A stretch of 64,000 nt of DNA, from positions 117,657-181,656 of the forward strand of contig CBDCBW010000002.1 of NCBI GenBank assembly GCA_965214485.1. The letters are read 5' to 3'. The number at the start of each line of letters is the position of its first letter. The stretch's first letter is position 1. The stretch comes from JANQRZ01 sp965214485. GTDB taxonomy: Bacteria > Bacteroidota > Rhodothermia > Rhodothermales > JANQRZ01. A program made the position numbers and the translations under genes. The notes beneath the pieces were generated by a model. That model saw nothing but the letters and a program-made list of their open reading frames with translations. It was not told the DNA's origin and did not search any database. Shown one piece after another: positions 44,262 to 51,839 of the stretch.

Positions 44262-44717
44262 ATGACCTTCCTCGTCGTCGACGACTCTCCCACGATGCGG
44301 CGCATCGTGTGCAACGCCCTCCGCGAGATCGGCTACAGCAACTTCCTCGAGGCCGAGGACGGGGTCCAGGCCCTCGGACGGCTCGAAGCGACGCCCCCCA
44401 ACCTCGTCATCACCGGGTGGACGATGCCCAACATGGACGGGATCGAGCTGACCCGGTCGATCCGCAGCCACGGCGAGCACGGGGCGCTCCCCATCCTGAT
44501 GATCACCACGCGCGGGATGCAGGAGGACGTGCTCGAAGCGATGGACGCCCGCGTCAGCGACTACGTCGTGCGCCCCTTCACCACGCAGACGCTCCGCCAC
44601 AAAGTCGGCGCGCTGGTCGGCGACCCGGCCTCGGAGCCGCTCGCCTCGGAGCCGTCCGCTTCGGAGCCGCCCGCTTCGGAGCCGCCCGCTGCCGTGCTCG
44701 GCTCGGATGACGCCTAG
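44262..44717 (+). CDS. degenerate CheY-like receiver without the phosphoacceptor Asp
   Basis: A 151-residue single receiver domain, close to CheY in the alpha4-beta5 region. It keeps the acidic pair Asp7-Asp8 and the Thr at 82, but the phosphoacceptor position in LVITGWTMPNMDG is Gly52 (codon GGG) where CheY has Asp, and the conserved Lys is Arg104 in DYVVRPF. It should therefore not be phosphorylated in the normal way. A C-terminal tail of repeated ASEPxASEP (15-bp tandem repeat, residues about 127-145) is added. It is the first gene of the motA-motB-fliL-fliM-fliN operon. It could bind the switch constitutively, act as a structural rotor protein, or be decaying. Confidence 0.85.
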   Translation: MTFLVVDDSPTMRRIVCNALREIGYSNFLEAEDGVQALGRLEATPPNLVITGWTMPNMDGIELTRSIRSHGEHGALPILMITTRGMQEDVLEAMDARVSDYVVRPFTTQTLRHKVGALVGDPASEPLASEPSASEPPASEPPAAVLGSDDA

Positions 44718-44783
44718 CGTGCCTGAAGCTAGCGGCACACTTTTCCGCTCCGCCCTGCCCCTCCTTTCCGCCTGACCGCTGCT

Positions 44784-45575
44784 ATGGAGAAGTCCACCCC
44801 CATCGGCCTCGTCGCCGGGTTCGTGCTCATCTTCGGGACGATCCTCCTGGGCGACGGCTGGACGACCTTCCTCGACCCCGGCTCGCTGCTGATCGTGATC
44901 GGGGGGATGGTCGCGGCGCTGTTCGTCGCCTTCTCGCTCGACGAGATGAAGCGGCTCCTGCCGTCGTTCAAACAGTTCCTCGCGTTCCAGGAGCCCGAGC
45001 TCGGCACCCACGTCGAGGACGTGACGGAGCTCGCGCGGCTGGCCCGGCGCGAGGGCCTGCTCGCGCTCGACCGGCAGCTCGGCGAGACCGAGAACCCGAT
45101 GCTCCGGCTGGGCCTCGAGATGATGGTCGACGGCGTCGAGGCCGGCGAGATCGAGGACGTGATGCGCGCCCAGCTCGAGGAGCGCCTCCGGTCGCCGCGC
45201 CTCCTGGCTCGCGTCTGCGACACGGCCGGACTCTACGCCCCGGCCTTCGGGATGATTGGCACGCTGATTGGTCTCATCCAGATGCTCCAGAACCTCAACG
45301 ACCCCAGCGCCATCGGCCCCGCGATGGCCGTCGCCATGATCACGACCTTCTACGGCGCGTTCGTCGCCAACCTGATCTTTCTGCCGCTCGCCAACAAGGC
45401 GAAGGAGCAGCGCGTGATGCTGGCGCAGGAGGGCCACCTCCTGCTGACCGGCGTGCTCGGCCTGGCGCGCGGCGACAGCCCGAATTTCCTCGAGAAGCGC
45501 CTCCGCGCCCTCGTCGGCGGCGACGCCGCGCCCGAGGCCGACGCCGAGGCCCCCGCGCTCGCCCGCGCCGCCTAG
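44784..45575 (+). CDS. motA: flagellar stator protein MotA
   Basis: A 263-residue stator subunit with four transmembrane segments (about 5-22, 32-52, 155-175, 185-210). It shows the MotA/PomA pattern in PGSLLIVIGGMVAALFVAFS, a large cytoplasmic loop with charged residues facing FliG, and YAPAFGMIGTLIGLIQMLQN with the pore-lining Pro and Thr. Ion choice (proton or sodium) cannot be fixed from sequence here. It is followed by motB after 18 bp. Confidence 0.93.
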   Translation: MEKSTPIGLVAGFVLIFGTILLGDGWTTFLDPGSLLIVIGGMVAALFVAFSLDEMKRLLPSFKQFLAFQEPELGTHVEDVTELARLARREGLLALDRQLGETENPMLRLGLEMMVDGVEAGEIEDVMRAQLEERLRSPRLLARVCDTAGLYAPAFGMIGTLIGLIQMLQNLNDPSAIGPAMAVAMITTFYGAFVANLIFLPLANKAKEQRVMLAQEGHLLLTGVLGLARGDSPNFLEKRLRALVGGDAAPEADAEAPALARAA

Positions 45576-45593
45576 CGCCCACCCCCCAGCTCG

Positions 45594-46388
45594 ATGGAAG
45601 AGGAAGACGATGGGATGCCCACCGCGCCGTTCTGGATGGCGACGTTCAGCGACATGGTGACGCTGCTGCTGGCCTTCTTCGTGATGATCGTGGCGATGTC
45701 CGAGGTCGAGGTCAAGAAGTTCGAGGAGGCGCTGAGCTACTTCAGCGGCGGCACCGGCCCGATGCAGCACCGGGCCGTCACCCAGAGCCCCCAGATGACG
45801 CCCGAGCAGCAGCGCCAGGCCCGCGAGCGCGCCGAGCAGTACGAGGTGCTGCTCCGGTTCCTCCAGGAAAACGGCCTCGAGGCCGCCGTCACGCTCAACC
45901 TCACCGAGCGCGGCCTCCACGTCGTCATCACGGACTCGGTGATGTTCCGCTCGGGCGAGGCCGACCTGATCGAGCCGTCGCGGACGCTGCTGAGCAAGCT
46001 CGCTGGCATCCTCGGTGCCGGCGCGCTCGAGGGCGTGCTCGTCGAGGGGCACACCGACGACCGCCCCATCCGGACGGCGCGCTTTCCCTCGAACTGGGAG
46101 CTCTCGGCGGCGCGCGCCACCTCCGTGGTCCGCTACTTGCTAGCGCAGGAGCACGCCCTCGCCCCGGACCGCTACACCGCCATCGGCCACGGCGAGCACC
46201 GGCCCATCGCCTCGAACGACGCACCCTCGGAGCGCGCGCGCAACCGCCGCGTCGAGATCCTCTTCGAGTGGAAGGACGCCTTCGAGTGGAAGGACGCCGC
46301 CGCGCCCGAGCCGCTCCGCGCCCCGGGCTGGCCCGGTGCCCCGGCTGCGCTCTCACTCTCCACCACCCCCTCGTCTCATGGCGGCTGA
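45594..46388 (+). CDS. motB: flagellar stator protein MotB
   Basis: A 264-residue stator subunit. The single transmembrane helix has the ion-binding Asp20 in PFWMATFSDMVTLLLAFFVM, followed by the plug region and an OmpA-like peptidoglycan-binding domain (VLVEGHTDDRPI, NWELSAARATSVVRYL, ERARNRRVEILF). An 18-bp perfect tandem duplication at 46262-46297 repeats FEWKDA after the OmpA domain. It anchors MotA to the wall. The stop overlaps the fliL start by 11 bp. Confidence 0.94.
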   Translation: MEEEDDGMPTAPFWMATFSDMVTLLLAFFVMIVAMSEVEVKKFEEALSYFSGGTGPMQHRAVTQSPQMTPEQQRQARERAEQYEVLLRFLQENGLEAAVTLNLTERGLHVVITDSVMFRSGEADLIEPSRTLLSKLAGILGAGALEGVLVEGHTDDRPIRTARFPSNWELSAARATSVVRYLLAQEHALAPDRYTAIGHGEHRPIASNDAPSERARNRRVEILFEWKDAFEWKDAAAPEPLRAPGWPGAPAALSLSTTPSSHGG

Positions 46389-46899
46389 CCCCGACGCCGA
46401 CGTCCCCGAAGCCGCCCCCGAGGCTGCCGAGCCTCCCGCGTCCGGCGGCAAGAAAGGCAAGCTCGTGCTGGCCGCCGTCCTCGTGGCCGCGGCGCTCGGC
46501 GCGGGCGTGGCCTACAGCCAGTTCGGCGCGGTGGACCGGACGGCCCAGAAGTTCCTCGGACCGGCGGAGGCCGAGGCCGAGGAGGCCCCGACCGAGTACG
46601 GCGAGTTCATGCAGATCGAGCCGCTCGTCATCAACCCGGCCGGGACCGGCGGCTCGCGCTACCTGATGGTCAACGTCGGGCTCGAGAGCGCGGAGCCTGC
46701 CGTGCTCGAAGAGGTCGCGCTCAAAGACATCGTCGTGCGCGACCTGATCAACGACCGCCTCAGCACCAAGACCGTCGAGGAGCTCGCGAACGTCGGCAAC
46801 CGCGAGGCGCTCAAGGAGGAGCTGCGCGCCCTCCTCAACGGCGTCCTCGCCAAGGGCGAGGTCGACCGGCTCTACTTCACGCAGTTCATGCTTCAGTAG
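46378..46899 (+). CDS. fliL: flagellar basal body-associated protein FliL
   Basis: A 173-residue single-pass membrane protein (helix about 28-48 after a short Pro/Ala-rich cytoplasmic tail). The periplasmic domain has YGEFMQIEPLVINPAGTGGS, RYLMVNVGLE and the conserved ending VKxVLxxxFxLQ-type VDRLYFTQFMLQ. FliL rings surround the stator and increase torque. The last codons and stop are part of an 18-bp unit repeated in tandem downstream (46881-46952). Confidence 0.9.
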   Translation: MAADPDADVPEAAPEAAEPPASGGKKGKLVLAAVLVAAALGAGVAYSQFGAVDRTAQKFLGPAEAEAEEAPTEYGEFMQIEPLVINPAGTGGSRYLMVNVGLESAEPAVLEEVALKDIVVRDLINDRLSTKTVEELANVGNREALKEELRALLNGVLAKGEVDRLYFTQFMLQ

Positions 46900-46952
46900 C
46901 AGGTCATGCTTCAGTAGCAGGTCACGCTTCAGCAGCGGTCCACGCTTCGGTT
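46881..46952. repeat. four tandem 18-bp repeats across the fliL stop codon
   Basis: Units start at 46881, 46899, 46917 and 46935. The first, GCAGTTCATGCTTCAGTA, encodes the last fliL residues; units two to four carry progressively more substitutions. They fill most of the gap before fliM (46971). The decay gradient suggests successive slippage duplications. Confidence 0.85.
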
Positions 46953-46970
46953 AGCCAGCGAGCGCCTCTC

Positions 46971-48002
46971 ATGAGCAAAGCCCTTACCCAGAGCGAGATC
47001 GACGCGCTGCTCCGCGTCCGTTCGATGATGGACGAGGAGGCCCCGCTCCTGCTCGACGACAACCTGACGACCCAGTTCGAGGCCTTCGGGCACGGTGCCG
47101 AGGTCCGGGTCACCCCGTACAACTTCAAGCGGCCCCGCCTGTTTTCGCACGAGCAGATGCGCGTGCTGAACTACCTCCACGAGTCCTTCGCCCGCGACCT
47201 CTCGGTCTACCTCTCGGCGCAGCTCCGGACGATGGCGGAGATCACGCTGACGGCCGTGGACCAGGTGCTCTACGCCGAGTACGTCGCCTCGAGCGTCTCG
47301 CCGTCGGCGCTCTACGTGGCCGAGGCCGAGGACCTCGGGCACGAGATCATCTTCGAGCTCGACCCCTGCCTCGTCGTCTACGCCGTCGAGAAGCTCTTCG
47401 GCGGGGCGGGCGTGTTCCCGGAGGCCCCGCGCCCGGTCTCGCAGATCGAGCAGCGCATCATGAGCCGCGTCGTCCGCCGCGCCTTCGACGAGCTCGAGAC
47501 GGCGTGGGAGCAGGCCAACGAGATCGCGCTGCGCGAGACCGCCTTCGAGTTCAACGCCGACTTCGTGCAGATCCTCCCGAGCATGGAGCCGGTGCTGGTC
47601 GCGACGTTCGACATCCAGGTGCAGAACTGCCGGTCGTTCGTCAACATCTGCTACCCGTACCTGTTGCTGGAAAAGCTCCTGGGCCACACCGGGATGCAGC
47701 GCTGGATGTCGAGCACGGTCACCGAGGTCCCGCCGGAGGTCCGCACGCGCTACGAGGACGTGCTCCGCACGATGGACGTCGAGCTGCGCGCCGAGCTGGG
47801 CCGCACCCGGCTCTCGCTCCAGGACCTCTCCGACCTCCGGGAGGGCGACGTGATCCCCCTGCGCCGGCGGGCCGGCGAGCCGGTCCCCGTCCTCATCGAC
47901 AAGCGCGAGGCGTTCAAGGCGGCCGTCGGGCGCGCCGGCAAGCAGCGCGCGCTCCGCATCCTCGAGGTCGCCGCCTCCGCCCCCTCCCTCTCCGACTCCT
48001 GA
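46971..48002 (+). CDS. fliM: flagellar motor switch protein FliM
   Basis: A 343-residue C-ring protein. The N-terminal CheY-binding motif is kept (LTQSEIDALL). It is followed by the CheC-like middle domain (YNFKRPRLFSHEQMRVLNYL, HESFARDLSVYLSAQLR, FELDPCLVVYAVEKLFGGAG) and a C-terminal SpoA domain (ELRAELGRTRLSLQDLSDLR, EGDVIPL). The intact CheY-binding peptide means that a true phospho-CheY probably exists elsewhere in the genome. Confidence 0.95.
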   Translation: MSKALTQSEIDALLRVRSMMDEEAPLLLDDNLTTQFEAFGHGAEVRVTPYNFKRPRLFSHEQMRVLNYLHESFARDLSVYLSAQLRTMAEITLTAVDQVLYAEYVASSVSPSALYVAEAEDLGHEIIFELDPCLVVYAVEKLFGGAGVFPEAPRPVSQIEQRIMSRVVRRAFDELETAWEQANEIALRETAFEFNADFVQILPSMEPVLVATFDIQVQNCRSFVNICYPYLLLEKLLGHTGMQRWMSSTVTEVPPEVRTRYEDVLRTMDVELRAELGRTRLSLQDLSDLREGDVIPLRRRAGEPVPVLIDKREAFKAAVGRAGKQRALRILEVAASAPSLSDS

Positions 48003-48007
48003 CGACC

Positions 48008-48874
48008 ATGCACCCCGACACGCTCCCCCCCCACTTCGAGGCTTCGCTCCAGGCGGTCCGCGACTTTCTCGCCACCCTGTTCGGCGGCGACCTGGACCTT
48101 GCCACCCAGCTCGGCGAGGCGACCGACGGCCTCGCAACCGACCGCCTCCTCGTCGCCGGAAGCTCGGAGGCGGGCGAGGCGCTCTTCGCCGTCGTGCTGG
48201 ACGAGGGCTGGGCCCCAGTCCTCTCCCAGGCCGTGCTGGACGAGACCCGGACGGCCGACGAGGCGGCGGACCTCTTGCTGGACGTGGCCGCGCAGACGTA
48301 CGGCGCGCTTCGCCTGCAGGCGAAGGCCGACGGCCTCGCGCTCCCCGACGTCGTCTTCACCGTGGGCGACCTGCCGGCGCTCGCGGAGCCGGTGAGCGCC
48401 CTCACGTTCGAGTGGGCTCGCGGGGACGAGCCGCTGGCGGGCGGCCTCCTGTTCCCCACCGAGGCGCTCCGCGTGCCCCCGCCCCGCGTGGAGCCCGAGG
48501 CTTCGAGCGGGCCGGCGGGAAGCGGGCTGGTGGGCGGGCCCGAGATCATCGAGGTCTCCCCTTCGTCGTTCGCGGACTTCGGTGCCGAGCACTTCGTGAG
48601 CGGCGACGGCGGGAGCGGCAACCTGGAGGCGCTCTCGGACGTGGAGCTCGAGGTCACCGTCGAGCTGGGCCGCCGCCGGCTCCCGCTGGCCGACGTGCTC
48701 CGGCTGACGACGGGGAGCATCGTCGAGCTCGAGAAGCTGGTCGGGCAGCCGCTGGAGATTTACGCCAACGGCCGCCTCATCGCCGAGGGCGAGGCGGTGG
48801 TGATCGATGAGCAGTTCGGCGTGCGCGTGACGGGTCTCGCCGCGCGCAGCCGGCAGCCGAAGGCGCTGCTGTAG
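48008..48874 (+). CDS. fliN: flagellar motor switch protein FliN with long N-terminal domain
   Basis: A 288-residue FliN/FliY-type protein. Start MHPDTLPPHFEASLQAVRDF at 48008. The C-terminal 80 residues are the SpoA domain (VELEVTVELGRRRLPLADVL, RLTTGSIVELEKLVGQPLEI, GEAVVIDEQFGVRV). The first 160 residues form an extra alpha/beta domain (LVAGSSEAGEALFAVVLDEG, TADEAADLLLDVAAQTYGAL) that recalls the CheC-like domain of FliY, but I see no CheC phosphatase motif. Plain FliN is about 130 residues, so this is an enlarged version. Confidence 0.88.
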   Translation: MHPDTLPPHFEASLQAVRDFLATLFGGDLDLATQLGEATDGLATDRLLVAGSSEAGEALFAVVLDEGWAPVLSQAVLDETRTADEAADLLLDVAAQTYGALRLQAKADGLALPDVVFTVGDLPALAEPVSALTFEWARGDEPLAGGLLFPTEALRVPPPRVEPEASSGPAGSGLVGGPEIIEVSPSSFADFGAEHFVSGDGGSGNLEALSDVELEVTVELGRRRLPLADVLRLTTGSIVELEKLVGQPLEIYANGRLIAEGEAVVIDEQFGVRVTGLAARSRQPKALL

Positions 48875-49037
48875 CGGAGCCCGTGGCCGGGCCGCGCGAG
48901 CCGAGGGCTCCGGCCTGGACGCCGCCCGGTCGGCCTCGGGCGCGAACCTCTTTCCGCGCCGGGAGCGCAAGCTTTTCCGCACCCGGCGCGCCGACATCCC
49001 GCCTCGGCGTCGTCTGAGCGGGCTGTTTCGGGAGCGT

Positions 49038-49062
49038 AGACCGGGCGGCACCGTTTTTGGCA
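49038..49062 (+). promoter_or_regulatory. sigma-54-like promoter box before fliO
   Basis: AGACCGGGCGGCAC (49038-49051) is identical to the box before flgB. It continues CGTTTTTGGCA, which gives GGCAC and a TTGGC -12-like element at a spacing one base longer than consensus. The fliO ATG lies 38 bp downstream of the box. The preceding 48875-49037 stretch has no gene. Confidence 0.5.
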
Positions 49063-49089
49063 TAGGGCCGGCCAACCCGTCCGCCGCCC

Positions 49090-49620
49090 ATGTTTCCGCC
49101 TCGCCTCCGCCCTGCCCTCGCCGCGCCGCGCCCGCTGCGCCGCGCGCTTCTGTTCGCCGGGGGCGTGCTGCTCCTGTTCCTCGCCCTCCACCTCGCCCCG
49201 GCCGCCGAGCCGGCGGGCCGCGAGGTCCGGCTCTTCAGCGCGGGCAACCTCTTAGCGCTCGCCCTCCTCGCGGGCGGCGGTGCGTGGGCGCTCCACCTCC
49301 GCAAGCGCGCGGGGGGCCGCGGCAGCGCCCCGGCGCTCTTCGAGGCCGTCGGGCAGATGCAGCTGGCGGCGGGGCAGCAGCTCCGGCTCGTCCGCTGCGG
49401 CGGCGAGGTCCTCCTGCTCGGCGTGACGGCCGGGCAGATCACGCTGCTGCGCCGCTACCCCGCCGGCACGTTCGACGCCGCCACGTTCGGGGCCGGTGCG
49501 CTCGGGGCCGGTGCGCTCGGGGCCGAGGCCGAACCGGACCTCACCTTGGGCGACGCCCCGCCGCCGCCCGGCTTCGCGGACCTCCTCCGCACCAGCCTCG
49601 GACGGCCTACCCATGCGTGA
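49090..49620 (+). CDS. fliO: flagellar biosynthetic protein FliO
   Basis: A 176-residue protein with two hydrophobic segments (about 18-37 and 50-68) followed by a small cytoplasmic beta domain (FEAVGQMQLAAGQQLRLVRC, EVLLLGVTAGQITLL), the FliO pattern VxxxxLgpxqxlxlvrvgdxxllLGvt. The C-terminal tail has a GAGALGAGALGA tandem repeat from a 15-bp duplication. FliO helps to assemble the FliP ring. It overlaps fliP by 8 bp. Confidence 0.85.
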   Translation: MFPPRLRPALAAPRPLRRALLFAGGVLLLFLALHLAPAAEPAGREVRLFSAGNLLALALLAGGGAWALHLRKRAGGRGSAPALFEAVGQMQLAAGQQLRLVRCGGEVLLLGVTAGQITLLRRYPAGTFDAATFGAGALGAGALGAEAEPDLTLGDAPPPPGFADLLRTSLGRPTHA

Positions 49621-50422
49621 CGCCCGCCCGGTCTGCCGGTTGCTTCTCGCCGCGCTGCTCGTCGGCCTCGCGCCGGGCGCGGCGGCGCAGGAGGTCTCGC
49701 CGGAGGTCGCCGCCGAGGCGACGGCTTCGGCGGGCGGGGCGGGCGGCGTGCTTGCGCCGCTGCCCGGCGTCTCGCTCACGAAGGGCGACGAGGACCTCGC
49801 GCTCCCGATCCAGCTTCTCCTGCTGCTGACGGTGCTCACGCTCGCGCCGTCGATCATCATCCTGATGACGAGCTTCACGCGGCTGATCGTCATCTTCAGC
49901 ATCCTGCGGACGGCGCTCGGGATGCAGCAGTCGCCGCCGACGCAGATCCTCATCGGGCTGGCGCTCTTCCTGACGTTCTTCATCATGGCCCCCGTCGTCG
50001 AGGAGGTCAACGCGAACGCGCTCGAGCCGTACCTCGCCGACAAGATCACGCAGGAGGACGCCCTCGCGCTCGCCGCCGCGCCGACGAAGGCGTTCATGCT
50101 CGAGCAGACGCGCGACAAGGACCTCATGCTGTTCATGGACATGGCCGGCATCGACGGCTTCACGGCGGTGGACGAGGTGCCGCTCCACGTCCTCGTCCCG
50201 GCGTTCGTGATCTCGGAGCTGCGGATCGCCTTCCAGATCGGGTTCATGCTGTTCCTGCCGTTCCTCGTCGTGGACCTGATCGTGGCGAGCGTGCTGATGT
50301 CGATGGGCATGATGATGCTGCCGCCGGTGATGATCTCGCTCCCGATCAAGCTGCTGCTGTTCGTGCTGACCGACGGGTGGTACCTGATCGTCGAGTCCGT
50401 CGTGCGCGGCTACTTCGGGTAG
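49613..50422 (+). CDS. fliP: flagellar export gate protein FliP
   Basis: A 269-residue inner-membrane export-gate protein. The start at 49613 gives a cleavable signal (MRDARPVCRLLLAALLVGLA ... AAA), as FliP has. Core motifs are TVLTLAPSIIILMTSFTRLI, VIFSILRTALGMQQSPPTQI, LIGLALFLTFFIMAPV, and the C-terminal VPAFVISELRIAFQIGFMLF, LPFLVVDLIVASVLMSMGMM, LPPVMISLPIKLLLFVL. Part of the FliPQR pore. Confidence 0.96.
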   Translation: MRDARPVCRLLLAALLVGLAPGAAAQEVSPEVAAEATASAGGAGGVLAPLPGVSLTKGDEDLALPIQLLLLLTVLTLAPSIIILMTSFTRLIVIFSILRTALGMQQSPPTQILIGLALFLTFFIMAPVVEEVNANALEPYLADKITQEDALALAAAPTKAFMLEQTRDKDLMLFMDMAGIDGFTAVDEVPLHVLVPAFVISELRIAFQIGFMLFLPFLVVDLIVASVLMSMGMMMLPPVMISLPIKLLLFVLTDGWYLIVESVVRGYFG

Positions 50423-50498
50423 GAGGGTGGGGGTCGGAGGCCCGAGGTTTTCCTCCTTCAAGCCCCGCCCTTCGAACCCTCAACCAACCCTCGAACTC

Positions 50499-50768
50499 AT
50501 GAACACCGACGTGGCGCTTTTCTGGATGCGCGAGGCGATGCAGCTCGCGGTCCTCGTGACGGCTCCGCTGCTCGGCGTGGTGCTCGCCGTCGGCCTGATG
50601 GTGAGCCTGTTTCAGGCGGTGACCTCGATGCAGGAGATGACGCTGAGCTACATCCCAAAAATCCTCGCTGCCGCCGCCGTGCTGCTGCTCCTCGCGCCGT
50701 GGATGCTGGAGATGCTGACGGACTTCGCCACGCAGGCGTTCACGTTCATCCCGAACGTCTCGCGGTGA
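50499..50768 (+). CDS. fliQ: flagellar export gate protein FliQ
   Basis: An 89-residue protein of two transmembrane helices. Start MNTDVALFWMREAMQLAVLV at 50499. Family motifs are APLLGVVLAVGLMVSLFQAV and TSMQEMTLSYIPKI. It is an export-gate component between FliP and FliR. Its stop codon overlaps the left end of palindromic element copy B (TGACCCCCC). Confidence 0.93.
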   Translation: MNTDVALFWMREAMQLAVLVTAPLLGVVLAVGLMVSLFQAVTSMQEMTLSYIPKILAAAAVLLLLAPWMLEMLTDFATQAFTFIPNVSR

Positions 50769-50903
50769 CCCCCCGTCACGCTCGCACCCGCTACGGGACA
50801 CGTCCCTGCGCGGGAGGCTACGCGTGACTGTCCCCCTCGTCGAGGGGGACAGCTTCGGGAGTGCCTGAGGGCGAAGCCCGATGCCCTCCCGAAGCGGGGG
50901 GTT
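50768..50903. repeat. palindromic repeat element, copy B
   Basis: A 136-bp element bounded by ACCCCCC and GGGGGGTT, filling nearly all of the fliQ-fliR gap. Inside are outer arms GTCACGC / GCGTGAC, a GGGAC-AC-GTCCC hairpin, the conserved hairpin CTGTCCCCCTCG / CGAGGGGGACAG (50828-50852) and a second hairpin CTTCGGGAG / CTCCCGAAG (50853-50894). Shared plan with copies A (13139) and C (61567). Confidence 0.85.
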
Positions 50904-50929
50904 AGAACCGCCCCCCAAACGTCCCCACC

Positions 50930-51700
50930 GTGCTCCTCGACCCCGAGTACCTCCTGCGCGTGCTGCTCGTCTTCGTCCGCATCGGCGGGCTGTTCGTGGC
51001 GGCCCCGTTCTTCGGGCAGCGGCTGATCCCGGTGCAGATCAAGGTGATGCTGGCGGCGGTGCTCGCGTTCAGCCTCGCCGGGTTCGCGGGCGGGGCGCTG
51101 CCGCCGGGCGTCGCGCACCCGGTCGGGTTCGTCGTGGCGGTCGCCGTCGAGGCGCTGACGGGGGCGCTGCTCGGGTTCGCGGCGCAGTTCGTGTTCTACG
51201 CCGTGCAGTTCGCCGGGGACGTGATCGGGTTCCAGATGAGCCTGAGCATGGCCCAGGTCTACAACCCGATCAGCGGCGAGCCGTCGAACCCGCTTGGGCG
51301 GTTTCTGACGCTGGGCTTCCTGCTGCTCTTCGTCTTTCTCGACGGGCCGCAGCAGCTCGTCGCGGCGCTTGCCTCGTCGTTCCAGGTGGTGCCGCTCGCG
51401 GGGGCCGACCTCGCCGCAGGCGGGCCGCTCTTGCTCCAGTGGACGGGCGCGTTCTTCACCACCGCGCTCCGCCTCGCGGCCCCGTTCATGGTGACGCTCT
51501 TCCTCGTCGACGTGGCCCTCGGGGTCTTCGCCCGCATCGTCCCGCAGGCCGACCTGTTCTCGCTCAGCCTGCCGCTGAAGCTGCTCACCGGGCTGAGCCT
51601 GTTCGCGCTCTTTGTCCAGCAGTTCGGCCCCGTCGCGCCGGACCTGGTGGGCCGGATGATCGAGGACGTGGCGCAGCTGATCGGCGTGCTGGTGGGGTGA
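50930..51700 (+). CDS. fliR: flagellar export gate protein FliR
   Basis: A 256-residue inner-membrane protein with about six hydrophobic segments, starting at GTG 50930 (MLLDPEYLLRVLLVFVRIGG). FliR marks are GGLFVAAPFFGQRLIPVQIK, FAAQFVFYAVQFAGDVIGFQ, MSLSMAQVYNPIS and FARIVPQADLFSLSLPLKLL. It completes the FliPQR core of the export gate. It is separated from fliQ by a palindromic element, so the two genes may be joined only by read-through. flhB follows after 139 bp. Confidence 0.94.
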   Translation: MLLDPEYLLRVLLVFVRIGGLFVAAPFFGQRLIPVQIKVMLAAVLAFSLAGFAGGALPPGVAHPVGFVVAVAVEALTGALLGFAAQFVFYAVQFAGDVIGFQMSLSMAQVYNPISGEPSNPLGRFLTLGFLLLFVFLDGPQQLVAALASSFQVVPLAGADLAAGGPLLLQWTGAFFTTALRLAAPFMVTLFLVDVALGVFARIVPQADLFSLSLPLKLLTGLSLFALFVQQFGPVAPDLVGRMIEDVAQLIGVLVG

Positions 51701-51839
51701 GCGCCGGAAAGGCTTTCCCGAACGAGCGGCGCGGGTTTCCGTGGCCCCGCTTCACGAGCGCATCGCTAGCGCGAGCGCCCCGGGGGGCGGTGCGTGGCAC
51801 GCCGGTTGACGTGGGGCGGCAGAACCCTAGCCGCGCCCC

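Noticed and set aside
44740..44765. A sigma-54 promoter directly before motA (GGCACACTTTTCCGC)
   Set aside because: The spacing and -12 element are poor, the AGACCGG extension is missing, and the gene lies inside an operon.
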